38,053 nt of DNA, from contig CASELL010000010.1 of assembly GCA_949288805.1 (NCBI GenBank), positions 1 through 38,053 on the forward strand, read 5' to 3'. The translations under genes and the position numbers were made by a program. The stretch comes from an uncultured Alphaproteobacteria bacterium (GTDB taxonomy: Bacteria > Pseudomonadota > Alphaproteobacteria > Rickettsiales > UBA1997). Below are positions 1-8,483 of the stretch, piece after piece (positions within the stretch are counted from its first letter, which is position 1; every line of letters begins with the position of its first letter). The notes under the pieces are model-generated. The model ran no database searches. It was given only the letters and a program-made list of their open reading frames with translations, and was not told where the DNA came from.

Positions 1-765
1 AGCAATCCAATCAACATTTACTTGAAAATCTATTTTAATAGCCCTATTATAATCAGGCAAACAATAATTTTGTATATTACTTATACCTGTTTGTGTAATG
101 TTATCTATATCTCTATTTAATACATTTTCATTTACAACATTTTTAATTGAGTTTTGACCTTCTTCTGTAAGATTTGATAAATCGGCTTTGGCAAAACCTT
201 CTGCATTAGTATTTACCACATTAACAATATGTTCATCAATATTTACTCCAGATATTTTAATATCACCACTAATGTTAAAATCTTCATCAATTAATAGTTT
301 ATCGTTTATGTATAATTTTAATAAATTAATTTCTCTTGTGTTTGTAAAAGTAGTTCCATTATATTTTATTACTTCGTCTTTTTGTAAATTGTCTATTGTT
401 ATGTTTTGTAATTTTGTAAAATCTATTAAAGTTTCTAGTTTTATCCAATTATCTTTATAAACATAAAAACAATTTTCACTTAATACATAAAATAACATTC
501 CATTAATAGGTTCTAAAAATCTCCAACCATTATCAAAAATTGCCAATTGATTTTCTTTATCCAACCAATCTTCTGTTGCATTTTCTGCTACTATATATAT
601 ATCACCAGTTTTAAATTCAACAGGTGGTGTATTTAACTCTTTTGATATTATATGATTTTGTAGTAAATTATCTATTATAATTAAAGCTTCATTATGTGTG
701 ATTTCTTTTCCAGATTGATTAGGAATTAATAAAGGTAATTTCAATCTTTTACTATATTCAAGCAT
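1..765 (-). CDS. DUF2793-domain phage/GTA-type tail or spike protein, partial
   Basis: An open minus-strand frame starts at the ATG at 765-763 and runs 255 codons without a stop off the left edge, so the C-terminus is missing. Residues about 7-105 match my recollection of DUF2793: LPLLIPNQSGKEITHNEAL, then GDIYIVAENATEDW, then WRFLEPINGM. This domain is known from structural proteins (tail fibres, spikes) of alphaproteobacterial phages and gene transfer agents. The following part has the segmented pattern of tail fibres (KADLSNLTEEGQNSI, then DIDNITQTGISNIQN). It lies 67 bp downstream of lpxL on the same strand and could be the edge of a prophage or GTA cluster, or an isolated remnant. I see no recombinase or attachment site here. 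The domain call is from memory of the family; the open frame is directly visible. Confidence 0.75.
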   Translation of the reverse strand, partial: MLEYSKRLKLPLLIPNQSGKEITHNEALIIIDNLLQNHIISKELNTPPVEFKTGDIYIVAENATEDWLDKENQLAIFDNGWRFLEPINGMLFYVLSENCFYVYKDNWIKLETLIDFTKLQNITIDNLQKDEVIKYNGTTFTNTREINLLKLYINDKLLIDEDFNISGDIKISGVNIDEHIVNVVNTNAEGFAKADLSNLTEEGQNSIKNVVNENVLNRDIDNITQTGISNIQNYCLPDYNRAIKIDFQVNVDWIA

Positions 766-832
766 AAAAAATATTGTTTTTTAATAGTAAACAATATATT
801 TTATATTTTATTTTTTGGAAGTATGTTTTTTA

Positions 833-1708
833 TTATTTTTTCCATCTGTCATGAACCCAAAACCATTGGCTCATATGTTCTTTAATCCACCTTTCGAGCA
901 TATTATTCATATTTTGTAAAAATTCATTTTCATTATCTATTGAAGTATCTAATTCTTCAATTTTTAATATAAACTTTAAGAATCCAGTTCTAATTATTCT
1001 AATTCCATAAACAGGAACATTAAGTTTTTTTGACATAGAATAAACTGTTTTTATTGTATAAGCTTCATTTTTAAAAAACTTAATTAAAACACCATTCATA
1101 GCATCTCTTTGATCTATTAATAAAACAATATTTTCTCCTTTTTTTAAAGCTTTAACTATTTTAAAAGCAGCATTATCTTGTTTTGCTATAGTTCCTATAC
1201 CAACGCTTTCTCTCAATCCAGCACTATATTTTGGTTCTAATAATTGATTGTTTAATTTTCTAAAAACAACATTGTTTTTTATTCCTAAATCATGTAAAGC
1301 TCTTAAACCAAATTCCCAATTAGATAAATGTCCTGATATTATAAAACCATTATTGTTTTTAATTTTTTCTATTTTTTCTGGTTCTTCTATAGAAACAAAA
1401 TCAAATATTTTATTCTTTTTCATTTTATATATATATGGATATTCACCAGCAAAAGAACCTAGATTAAACCAAACACCAAATGCTGTAATTATTCTTTGAA
1501 ATATATTTAGATCTGTATTTTCTTTTAGATTTCTTAAAACTAAATATGTTGTTGGTATAAAAGGACATAAAATAACAGCTAATATTCCAAAAAATAAACT
1601 AAATATATATATTGGAATTATTCTTGCCATTGAGAATAATAAACTTATAACTATATAACTTAAAACATCACAAATTTTGTCTTTTATTGTTCTATTCTCT
1701 CTACTCAT
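833..1708 (-). CDS. lpxL: Lipid A biosynthesis lauroyl/myristoyl-type acyltransferase
   Basis: 291 residues, the usual size for LpxL/LpxM/HtrB acyltransferases, which add a secondary acyl chain to Kdo2-lipid IVA at the inner membrane. A hydrophobic N-terminal segment lies at about residues 15-60. The catalytic HX4E motif is GHLSNWEFG (His127, Glu132). Further family-like blocks are LLIDQRDAMNG, an RxGF-type segment in the C-terminal half, and the terminal WFWVHDRWK, which is typical of the family. The start codon overlaps the lpxK stop as ATGA, so translation is probably coupled. With lpxK upstream it forms a lipid A pair in the operon DUF2610-ftsQ-lysS-lpxK-lpxL. Which acyl chain is transferred, and at which step, cannot be read from the sequence. 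Confidence 0.9.
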   Translation of the reverse strand: MSRENRTIKDKICDVLSYIVISLLFSMARIIPIYIFSLFFGILAVILCPFIPTTYLVLRNLKENTDLNIFQRIITAFGVWFNLGSFAGEYPYIYKMKKNKIFDFVSIEEPEKIEKIKNNNGFIISGHLSNWEFGLRALHDLGIKNNVVFRKLNNQLLEPKYSAGLRESVGIGTIAKQDNAAFKIVKALKKGENIVLLIDQRDAMNGVLIKFFKNEAYTIKTVYSMSKKLNVPVYGIRIIRTGFLKFILKIEELDTSIDNENEFLQNMNNMLERWIKEHMSQWFWVHDRWKK

Positions 1709-2619
1709 AATAAAACCTCTTTTATTTTTTCTTTATCTAGTTCTATTGATATTTTTAAAACTTTAATATCATTATCTTTAATTTTAACCCAATCTTTTTC
1801 AGTTGTAATTAAATCACAATTATAACTTTTTAATTTTTTAATATCTTTTTTTGTATATTTATGATGGTCTTCAAAAATTACAAAATCCTTAATTTTTATA
1901 TTATTATTAATTAATGTATTTTTAAACTTTTCAGGTCTACCTAGTCCACAAAAAGCTACATATTTTTTACTTTTATCAATATCGTTAACAATGTTAGTTT
2001 TACCAATAATAGTATCATTAAAACATTTTTTTAAATTATGTTTATCTTCTCCATTTATAATAACTATATCATATATATCTTTATTTATTTTGTCTCTTAA
2101 TGGACCAGCAGGAAATATAAACTCATTACCAAAACAAAAATTACCATCTATCACAAGAATTACTTTATCTTTAATAAAGGTTGGATTTTGTAGCCCATCG
2201 TCCATAATTATATAATCATAGTTAAAATTGTTATTTATGAACTTTAAACCCTCAACTCTATTTTTAGAAACAAAAACATCCCCATAATTTAATAAAATCA
2301 AAGGTTCATCACCAAATTCTTCAGCAGATGAATTTTTATATAACTTATATACACCATCAAAATTACCACCATAACCCTTACTTAAAAAACAAAAAGTTTT
2401 TCCATTTTCTTTCAATATTTTAGCAATTTCTATTGCTACTGGGGTTTTACCTGAACCACCGACCAATAAATTGCCAATACATATAACCTTTATATTCGAT
2501 TTATATGGCTTATGATTTATAAAACACCTAACTTTATACCCAAAATAATACAATAAAGATAATGGGTACAAAGAATATGATATTATATTTTTATTGTTCC
2601 AAAAACTAGGTGTTTTCAT
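1705..2619 (-). CDS. lpxK: Tetraacyldisaccharide 4'-kinase LpxK
   Basis: 304 residues, normal for LpxK, which phosphorylates the 4' position of the tetraacyldisaccharide lipid A precursor at the cytoplasmic face of the inner membrane. The N-terminus carries a membrane-associated hydrophobic stretch. The P-loop is GGSGKTP (residues 54-60), preceded by VICIGNLLVG. Other LpxK-type blocks are FLSKGYGG, FGDEPLIL, IIMDDGLQNP and PAGPLRD; the C-terminal TTEKDWVK is also typical. It follows lysS by 3 bp and overlaps lpxL by 4 bp. The acyltransferase partner directly downstream supports the assignment. Confidence 0.95.
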   Translation of the reverse strand: MKTPSFWNNKNIISYSLYPLSLLYYFGYKVRCFINHKPYKSNIKVICIGNLLVGGSGKTPVAIEIAKILKENGKTFCFLSKGYGGNFDGVYKLYKNSSAEEFGDEPLILLNYGDVFVSKNRVEGLKFINNNFNYDYIIMDDGLQNPTFIKDKVILVIDGNFCFGNEFIFPAGPLRDKINKDIYDIVIINGEDKHNLKKCFNDTIIGKTNIVNDIDKSKKYVAFCGLGRPEKFKNTLINNNIKIKDFVIFEDHHKYTKKDIKKLKSYNCDLITTEKDWVKIKDNDIKVLKISIELDKEKIKEVLL

Positions 2620-2622
2620 ATT

Positions 2623-4122
2623 TTATAAATCTTCTTTTCTTAATTTCATAGTAGGAAAAGCTATAACATCTCTAATTATATCTTGTCCTGTTAAAAACAT
2701 TACTAATCTATCTATACCTATACCAACACCACCCATTGGAGGCATACCAAATTCAACAGCATGTAAAAAGTTTTTATCCATAGGTTGTGCTTCTTCATCA
2801 AAATCTCTATGTAATTCTTGTTCATGTAATCTAAAACCTTGATCAACTGGATCATTTAATTCACTATAAGAATTACATATTTCTTTTTGAGCTATAAAAC
2901 CTTCAAATCTCTCAACAAGCCCTTTTTCTTTTCTATGTGCTTTTGTTAAAGGAGATATTTCAACTGGATGATCTATTACAAAAGTAGGTTGTATTAAATG
3001 CTTTTCAACTGTTTCTTCAAATAATTCAGCCAATAATTCTCCTTTTTCTTTTCTTTCTTCAATTTCGTTTTTATATTTTTTTAACTCTTTTATAACATCT
3101 TCTTTACTAATTGTAGTTGGTTCTATTTTAGCATATTCTCTTAAACCATCATAAATTGATAATCTTTTCCAAGGTGTTTTAAAATCAACATCAAACCCTC
3201 TAACTTTTAAAACAGTACCACCATTATTAATTTTTTTAACAAGTCCCTCGATTAAAGTTTCAACTTGTTCCATTTGATAATTGTAATCCGTATAAGCTTC
3301 ATACCATTCTATCATAGTGAACTCTGGATTGTGAGTAGCATCGCAACCTTCATTTCTAAAATTTTTACATATTGTAAATACTTTCTCAAAACCACCAGCA
3401 ATTAATCTTTTTAAATACAATTCAGGACTAATTGACAAGAATAATGTCATATCAAGATCGTTGTGATGTGTAGTAAAAGGTCTAGCATTAGCACCACCAT
3501 AAATTGGTTGTAAAGCTGGAGTTTCTATTTCTACAAACTTTTTATTAAATAAAAATTGTCTAATTTCATTAACTATTATTGATCTTTTTTTAAATACCTC
3601 TCTAACTTCTGGATTCATCGTCATGTCAATAAATCTTTGTCTATATCTTAATTCCATATCAGTTAAACCATGGAACTTCTCAGGCATAGGAGCAATTGAT
3701 TTTGATAATAATTCAATTTTTTTACAATGTATACTAATTTCACCAGTTTTAGTTTTAAAAACAAAGCCTTCAACACCAATATAATCACCAATATCTAAAC
3801 AAGATAATAAATTATTTTCTAATTCAGTTAATTCTGGTTTTTGTAAGTATATTTGTATTTTGCCACTTTCATCATAAATATCATAAAAAGCAGCTTTACC
3901 CATTTTTCTTCTTAACATTAATCTACCGGCTACCTTATAAACATCGTTTTCTCTATGTTCTTCTGCTTGTAAATCTTTATATTTTTCATTTAATTCGTTA
4001 GCATGTATAGTTTGTTCAAAACTATAAGGATAGGGGTTTATACCCAAATCTCTAACTTGTTGTAATTTTTGAAATTTTTGTTTATCAACTGTTTTTGATA
4101 TTTTAAAATATTCTTTATCCAT
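2623..4122 (-). CDS. lysS: Lysyl-tRNA synthetase, class II
   Basis: 499 residues, full length for class II LysRS, a cytoplasmic enzyme charging tRNA-Lys. The N-terminal OB-fold anticodon-binding domain spans about residues 55-145 (VAGRLMLRRKMGKAAFYDI). The catalytic core follows: TPALQPIYGGANARPF, motif 2 at FRNEGCDATHNPEFTMIEWY (starting at residue 255), and motif 3 near the C-terminus at GVGIGIDRLVMFLTGQ. The translation begins MDKEYFKISK with no better internal start. It sits between ftsQ (59-bp gap) and lpxK (3-bp gap) on the same strand. Confidence 0.98.
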   Translation of the reverse strand: MDKEYFKISKTVDKQKFQKLQQVRDLGINPYPYSFEQTIHANELNEKYKDLQAEEHRENDVYKVAGRLMLRRKMGKAAFYDIYDESGKIQIYLQKPELTELENNLLSCLDIGDYIGVEGFVFKTKTGEISIHCKKIELLSKSIAPMPEKFHGLTDMELRYRQRFIDMTMNPEVREVFKKRSIIVNEIRQFLFNKKFVEIETPALQPIYGGANARPFTTHHNDLDMTLFLSISPELYLKRLIAGGFEKVFTICKNFRNEGCDATHNPEFTMIEWYEAYTDYNYQMEQVETLIEGLVKKINNGGTVLKVRGFDVDFKTPWKRLSIYDGLREYAKIEPTTISKEDVIKELKKYKNEIEERKEKGELLAELFEETVEKHLIQPTFVIDHPVEISPLTKAHRKEKGLVERFEGFIAQKEICNSYSELNDPVDQGFRLHEQELHRDFDEEAQPMDKNFLHAVEFGMPPMGGVGIGIDRLVMFLTGQDIIRDVIAFPTMKLRKEDL

Positions 4123-4181
4123 TGTTTATAAAATATTATTATACTTAAATAATAATAATAGTTAATTAAAAAAACAAGATT

Positions 4182-4991
4182 TTAATTTATTTTTTTTATA
4201 TTTTTTATTTCTTCCGCTATTTTATTTTTATATTTTAAATATATTTTATCTTTAATTCTTAAATCTATTTCTTCTAATCCAATATCTAGTCCATGAATAT
4301 TGATAATTTTATCAAGATTATTCCAAACATTAAAAATATTTTCATTTTCTTCTGGAAGTTTTACTAATATGTTATTTTTTAAAAAAAGATTCCATCTTCT
4401 ATTTCCTACTCTTTCTATTTTATATACTTTATTTGATATATTGTAATATATTGATAACAAGTTAAAAAGATCGTTTATTTTATCTTTTATGTTTTCACCA
4501 GAAATTACAAAGAGATAGTCAAAATTAGATATTTCTTTTTTTGGTATTTTTATTTCGTTTCCAAATTCATCTATTAGGTGGTAATTTATATTGTTGTCTG
4601 TATATATTGCAAAAGGATTATATTCTATAATATTTATTTTTAATGTATCTGGATATATCTTTTGTATATATAGATCTTTTATCCAGTAATCTTCCATTAA
4701 AACATTTTTTAATTTTTTTATTGATATTTTTTTGCTTGAACAATATTCATTTATGTTATTTTGAATATAATTATAATCACTATATTTAATTCCATTTATT
4801 ATTACTTTATCGCATATATTTTTATTTAGTTTTATAATTTTATCATTATAATAATTTTTTGATATATTTATAATAGTTAATCTATATTTAATGATTAAAA
4901 AACACAGAAACAGAAAAAAAGTATAAAACGAAACCTTTTTTAATTTTTTAATAAAGAAGTAATATTTTATATTATATCTATTTTTTTTCAT
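4182..4991 (-). CDS. ftsQ: Cell division protein FtsQ
   Basis: 269 residues with one N-terminal transmembrane helix (about residues 20-40) after a basic cytoplasmic tail, then a periplasmic POTRA/FtsQ region. The recognisable FtsQ pattern is WIKDLYIQKIYPDTLKINII followed by EYNPFAIY, then DEFGNEI, NRRWNLFL and IDLRIKDKIYLKY near the C-terminus. FtsQ links early and late divisome proteins (FtsB/FtsL). The gene lies outside the dcw cluster where ftsQ normally sits between ddl/murB and ftsA. It overlaps the preceding DUF2610 gene by 14 bp. Sequence is divergent but the block order is convincing. Confidence 0.85.
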   Translation of the reverse strand: MKKNRYNIKYYFFIKKLKKVSFYTFFLFLCFLIIKYRLTIINISKNYYNDKIIKLNKNICDKVIINGIKYSDYNYIQNNINEYCSSKKISIKKLKNVLMEDYWIKDLYIQKIYPDTLKINIIEYNPFAIYTDNNINYHLIDEFGNEIKIPKKEISNFDYLFVISGENIKDKINDLFNLLSIYYNISNKVYKIERVGNRRWNLFLKNNILVKLPEENENIFNVWNNLDKIINIHGLDIGLEEIDLRIKDKIYLKYKNKIAEEIKNIKKIN

Positions 4992-5298
4992 TACTAAATT
5001 TTTTGTCGTACTCTATAAATAACTTATTGTATTCTGGAATTTCTTTTTGTTCATAACCATTAGCTAGATTTATAGCATAAGCACATAGTTCCTCAAACGA
5101 TATGTTATTTTCATCTGCTATTATTTTAACTTTAGCTATAGAGTCCATCATTTCAGGTGGAACTTGACCACCTTTTTCTGAAGACAACCATTTTGATTGA
5201 AATTGTATTGGATGATTAGCTGGATTTGGGTTGCCTATAAAAAAATCAACTGGATTAATTTGCCCGTTAAAAGAACATGGTATTGAAAATTTTTTCAT
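4978..5298 (-). CDS. DUF2610 domain protein
   Basis: 106 residues, beginning MKKFSIPCSFNGQINPVDFF and containing IGNPNPANHPIQFQSKWLS, then PPEMMDSIAKVKIIADENNI and FEELCAYAINLA. This fits my memory of DUF2610, a small cytoplasmic family common in Rickettsiales and other Alphaproteobacteria; its function is not established. It is the first gene of the minus-strand operon leading into ftsQ, lysS, lpxK and lpxL, and its 3' end overlaps ftsQ by 14 bp. A well-formed promoter lies just upstream (5325-5353). The linkage to ftsQ hints at a cell-envelope or division context, but that is only inference. Confidence 0.8.
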   Translation of the reverse strand: MKKFSIPCSFNGQINPVDFFIGNPNPANHPIQFQSKWLSSEKGGQVPPEMMDSIAKVKIIADENNISFEELCAYAINLANGYEQKEIPEYNKLFIEYDKKFSNEKK

Positions 5299-5324
5299 TT
5301 CTATTTTTCTAATTATTTTTTAAA

Positions 5325-5353
5325 ATAATAAGTTACTTAAAATAAAAAATCAA
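5325..5353 (-). promoter_or_regulatory. Sigma70-like promoter for DUF2610-ftsQ operon
   Basis: On the minus strand, TTGATT (5353-5348), a 17-nt spacer and TATTAT (5330-5325), about 27 bp before the ATG. It matches the -35/-10 form seen before several other genes in this window. Predicted by eye only. Confidence 0.55.
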
Positions 5354-5419
5354 TAATAATTAACTTTATTTTTAAAAAAAATGTTTTAAATTTAATTTAA
5401 GTTTTAATTTTGTTCTTTT

Positions 5420-6274
5420 ATGAAAAAGTTTTTTTTATTATTTATTCTATTTTCTTATAATGTTTTTGCTACAAATTATACAAGTGTTTTTTCTAGTAAT
5501 AATTTTAATATAACATCTTTAATGAATGCTGTAAAACAAGATGATTATAAAGCAACAGAAATATTTTTAAAAAGTGGTGCTAATGTTAATGATGTTAATT
5601 TTGCTGGTGTTAGTTCTTTACATATAGCTGCTAAAAACAACTCTTTTAATTCAATGAAAGTTCTTATAGATTATAAAGCAAACATAAACGCTGTTGATTT
5701 TGAGAGATGGACTCCTTTAATGAGAGCTTGTTTAAATAATAACAAAGAATCTGTTAAGATTTTAGTTGAAAACGGAGCGAGCTTGTGGAAAAAAAATATT
5801 TTTGGTGAAACTGCCTTGGTTCATAGTGTAATGTCTAATTGTATAGATTGTGTGAATATTATAAAAGATAATTATAAAAAACAAACTTACGACAAAAATT
5901 ATATAATTAATGAAATAAACAAATCTTTAATTATGACATATAAAAAAGAAAACAAGGATATGGAGAATATTTTAAATATATTTTATGATGATATCACAGA
6001 AAGGAATTTAACAGAAGAAGAGTTAAAAGAAAAGGAGAAAAAAGAAAAGAAAATGAAAGAGGAGACGGAAAGAAAACAAAAAGAAGAAGAAAAAGAAAAA
6101 AGAAAAAGAGAAAAAGAATTACAAAAAAAATTAAAAAAACTTGAAAAAGAAGGGGTTAATATAAAAGATTACGAAAAAGAAAGATTGATTATTAATGATC
6201 AAGATGTAAAAAAAGAAATGGAATATATAATTAAGAAAATATATATATTCCAAGGAGAGGTTAGATATCTATAA
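5420..6274 (+). CDS. Exported ankyrin-repeat protein with charged C-terminal helix
   Basis: 284 residues. Residues 1-17 are a signal peptide (MKKFFLLFILFSYNVFA). Three ankyrin-type units follow at about residues 32-150: TEIFLKSGANVNDVNFAGVS, SLHIAAKNN with VLIDYKANINAVD, and TPLMRACLNN with ILVENGASLWKK. The last third (about 190-260) is a Lys/Glu-rich predicted helix or coiled coil (EEELKEKEKKEKKMKEE). Ankyrin repeats bind proteins; with a signal peptide this one should act in the periplasm, on the surface or outside the cell. In intracellular bacteria such proteins are often host-interaction factors, but that role is inference. It is divergent from the DUF2610 operon and its stop overlaps that of the aminotransferase. 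Confidence 0.85.
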   Translation: MKKFFLLFILFSYNVFATNYTSVFSSNNFNITSLMNAVKQDDYKATEIFLKSGANVNDVNFAGVSSLHIAAKNNSFNSMKVLIDYKANINAVDFERWTPLMRACLNNNKESVKILVENGASLWKKNIFGETALVHSVMSNCIDCVNIIKDNYKKQTYDKNYIINEINKSLIMTYKKENKDMENILNIFYDDITERNLTEEELKEKEKKEKKMKEETERKQKEEEKEKRKREKELQKKLKKLEKEGVNIKDYEKERLIINDQDVKKEMEYIIKKIYIFQGEVRYL

Positions 6275-7456
6275 TTTTAGTTTATTTTTTATAATACAAC
6301 AAGCTTTTTCAATATCTTCAATACTAGGAACTAAGGCTATTCTAACATAATTTATGGCTGGATCTATACCCTTAACCTCTTCAGACAATAATGATCCATC
6401 TATAACAGCTATTCCTGATTCTAGTAGTTTTTGACTAAATTCAGCTCCAGTCATATTATTTGGTGCCTTTAACCACAAATAAAAAGTTCCTTTTGATGGT
6501 TTGCATTTTATTCCTATTGAATTAAAGGCCTCTGTTATTAAATCAAATTTTTCTCTATATTCTTTATTAATAATATTATTATAATCATCATTTTGAATTG
6601 CTAGACTAGCAACATATTGTATATATGGAGGTACTCCTCCCATTTTTCTATTTTGTAGTTGTTTATACTTTTCGATTATAACTTTATCACCACACACAAA
6701 ACCAACTCTGTCATTAATCATATTATTCCTTTTAGATAAGGAATAAAAAGCAATAAGCCCATCTTTTGTATTTTTTCCATTAAAAATAGATATTGGTTTT
6801 TCATCATAGTAAATATCAATATAACTACCCTCATCAGAGGCTATAATAATGTTATTTTCTTCAGCCCATTTTGTAAGTTTTTTGTAATAATCAAGATTAG
6901 CAATAGCACCAGTTGGTGAATTAGGATAATTTATAAACATTACTTTTACTTTTTCTAAAATATCTTCATTTATTTCATCAAAGTCCATTAAAAAATTATT
7001 TTCTTCTAATAAAGGCAATAAAATAACTTCACCACCATAATCTTTTGTGTTGTTTATATATGGTGGATATGATGGAGTAGGGCATATAGAAAGGTCCCCA
7101 TTATTTATTATTATTTGACTAAAATAATCTAAAGCTGTTTTTACCCCATTTGTAACACATATTTCAGTTTTATAATCAAAATCAACATTAAATCTTCTTT
7201 TCATATATTTTGATATAGCAATCAAAAATTCCTCTTCTCCACCATATTTTGGATAACCAGCATTTTCATATTTTTTTACTGCTTTTTCTATATTTTCTAA
7301 TACTATTGGATCTTTTTTTGAGGTTGGATCCCCTATACTAAAATCATAAATTGTTTCCCCTTCTTTTTTTAGTTTATTTATTTTATCTTTAAAATAAATA
7401 AAATCTAATTGTTTTTTATTTGTTGTTTTTGTTTTATTTGAGAAATTAATAATCAT
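6269..7456 (-). CDS. Class I/II PLP aminotransferase (DapL/DapC-like)
   Basis: 395 residues, full length for a fold-type I aminotransferase. Visible blocks: YDFSIGDPT near the N-terminus, YPKYGGEEEF, the loop CPTPSYPPY, the substrate-site motif NYPNSPTGA, the cofactor Asp in IIASDEGSYIDIYYDE, and the PLP lysine in FYSLSKRNNM. The pattern resembles LL-diaminopimelate or N-succinyl-diaminopimelate aminotransferases, which would fit lysine/peptidoglycan synthesis, but related alanine/aspartate aminotransferases look similar. It is the last gene of the gatC-led minus-strand run, 35 bp after the O-methyltransferase. Its stop codon overlaps the stop of the convergent ankyrin gene by 6 bp. Confidence 0.85.
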   Translation of the reverse strand: MIINFSNKTKTTNKKQLDFIYFKDKINKLKKEGETIYDFSIGDPTSKKDPIVLENIEKAVKKYENAGYPKYGGEEEFLIAISKYMKRRFNVDFDYKTEICVTNGVKTALDYFSQIIINNGDLSICPTPSYPPYINNTKDYGGEVILLPLLEENNFLMDFDEINEDILEKVKVMFINYPNSPTGAIANLDYYKKLTKWAEENNIIIASDEGSYIDIYYDEKPISIFNGKNTKDGLIAFYSLSKRNNMINDRVGFVCGDKVIIEKYKQLQNRKMGGVPPYIQYVASLAIQNDDYNNIINKEYREKFDLITEAFNSIGIKCKPSKGTFYLWLKAPNNMTGAEFSQKLLESGIAVIDGSLLSEEVKGIDPAINYVRIALVPSIEDIEKACCIIKNKLKL

Positions 7457-7491
7457 TTTATTTAAGGATAATTTTATAAAAATATATTAAT

Positions 7492-8139
7492 TTAAAACTC
7501 TTTAATTGCAATAGTTATACCATCTTCTGCTGGTAGTAATATAGATGTATATTTTTTTTTATCAGCAAGTTTTTTATTGAATTCCATAATGTTTCTTTTG
7601 GTACTTTCCCTAATTCTATAAGGAAGTTCATTCATATATACAGCACCAGAAAGGAGTGTATTATCTGCAACTATTAAACCACCTTTTTTTATATTTTTTT
7701 CAGCCCAATCAAGATATTGTAAATAGTGATTTTTTTCTGCATCAATAAAAATCATATCAAATTTTTCATTTAGATTTTGTAGAACGCTTTCAGCTTTATC
7801 TTTTAATATTGTTATTTTATTATTAACTTTTGCTTTTATAAAATTGCTCTCTGCTTCTTCATAGCTTTCTTTATCTTTTTCTATTGTATATATGTGTATG
7901 TCTTCTTTACTTCTAGCTAACCATATGGTAGAATAACCCAAAAAAGTTCCTATCTCTAATACCTTCTTACAATTATTCATTTTCACTAATAATTGTAATA
8001 ATTTACCATCTTCTGGTTTTATATTTATTGGTCTGTTTATTTCTATGGCTTTATTCTTTATATTTGTAAGCAATTCATCTTCCTCGGCAAAAGTATCTCT
8101 TATATATTTTAGTAAGGGATTATTTATATTATTTCTCAT
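7492..8139 (-). CDS. SAM-dependent O-methyltransferase, family 3
   Basis: 215 residues with the Rossmann fold of caffeoyl-CoA O-methyltransferase-like bacterial enzymes (COG4122 type). SAM-binding motif I is VLEIGTFLGYSTIWLAR. The acidic residue after beta-2 is in IYTIEKD. The metal/substrate region is FDMIFIDAEKNHYLQYLDWA, and IKKGGLIVADNTLLSGAVY completes the core. The natural substrate (a catechol-like or other hydroxyl) cannot be told. The start overlaps the sdhD stop as ATGA, so it is translated from the same message. Confidence 0.88.
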   Translation of the reverse strand: MRNNINNPLLKYIRDTFAEEDELLTNIKNKAIEINRPINIKPEDGKLLQLLVKMNNCKKVLEIGTFLGYSTIWLARSKEDIHIYTIEKDKESYEEAESNFIKAKVNNKITILKDKAESVLQNLNEKFDMIFIDAEKNHYLQYLDWAEKNIKKGGLIVADNTLLSGAVYMNELPYRIRESTKRNIMEFNKKLADKKKYTSILLPAEDGITIAIKEF

Positions 8140-8483
8140 ATTACTAATATACTACTAATATTTATTTTTATAATGCTTATTATAAACAATGATATCATTA
8201 AAATATTTATTAATAATATAAGTGTTTTTGCTGTTATATAATATGGATCGTCTTTTATAATGTAAGTTATCTCAGAATATAGATGATATACTATAAATAT
8301 AAAAAACAGTATACCAAAAACTACATTTATAGGATTAAAAAATAGTGTAATAAGTCCATTTTCTTCTGTTTTAGATATTTGCAAAAGCGAAAAAATTAGC
8401 CAAATTAATAATGGAATAAAAACAATACCACCTACGCCGGTTTTCAAAAAATTTTTTGTTTTTATTATTCTTTTTATGTTCAT
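8136..8483 (-). CDS. sdhD: Divergent succinate dehydrogenase membrane anchor SdhD
   Basis: 115 residues with three predicted membrane helices. Compared from memory with rickettsial SdhD, the order agrees: a first helix IPLLIWLIFSLL, a second beginning NPINVVFGILFFIFIVYHLY, an acidic pair IIKDDPY, then a third helix. The His in VYHLY sits where the SdhD haem ligand lies. The conserved HWxxQR segment before helix 1 is absent (TKNFLKTGVGGIVFIPLL). SdhD would anchor complex II and form part of the quinone and haem b site in the inner membrane. The start overlaps sdhC and the stop overlaps the methyltransferase, both as ATGA. No sdhA or sdhB lies beside it. Confidence 0.6.
   Translation of the reverse strand: MNIKRIIKTKNFLKTGVGGIVFIPLLIWLIFSLLQISKTEENGLITLFFNPINVVFGILFFIFIVYHLYSEITYIIKDDPYYITAKTLILLINILMISLFIISIIKINISSILVI

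Noticed and set aside
188-460. 90-codon plus-strand open frame
   Set aside because: It is antisense to the DUF2793 gene, has a low-complexity Leu/Ser/Phe composition and no ribosome-binding site.
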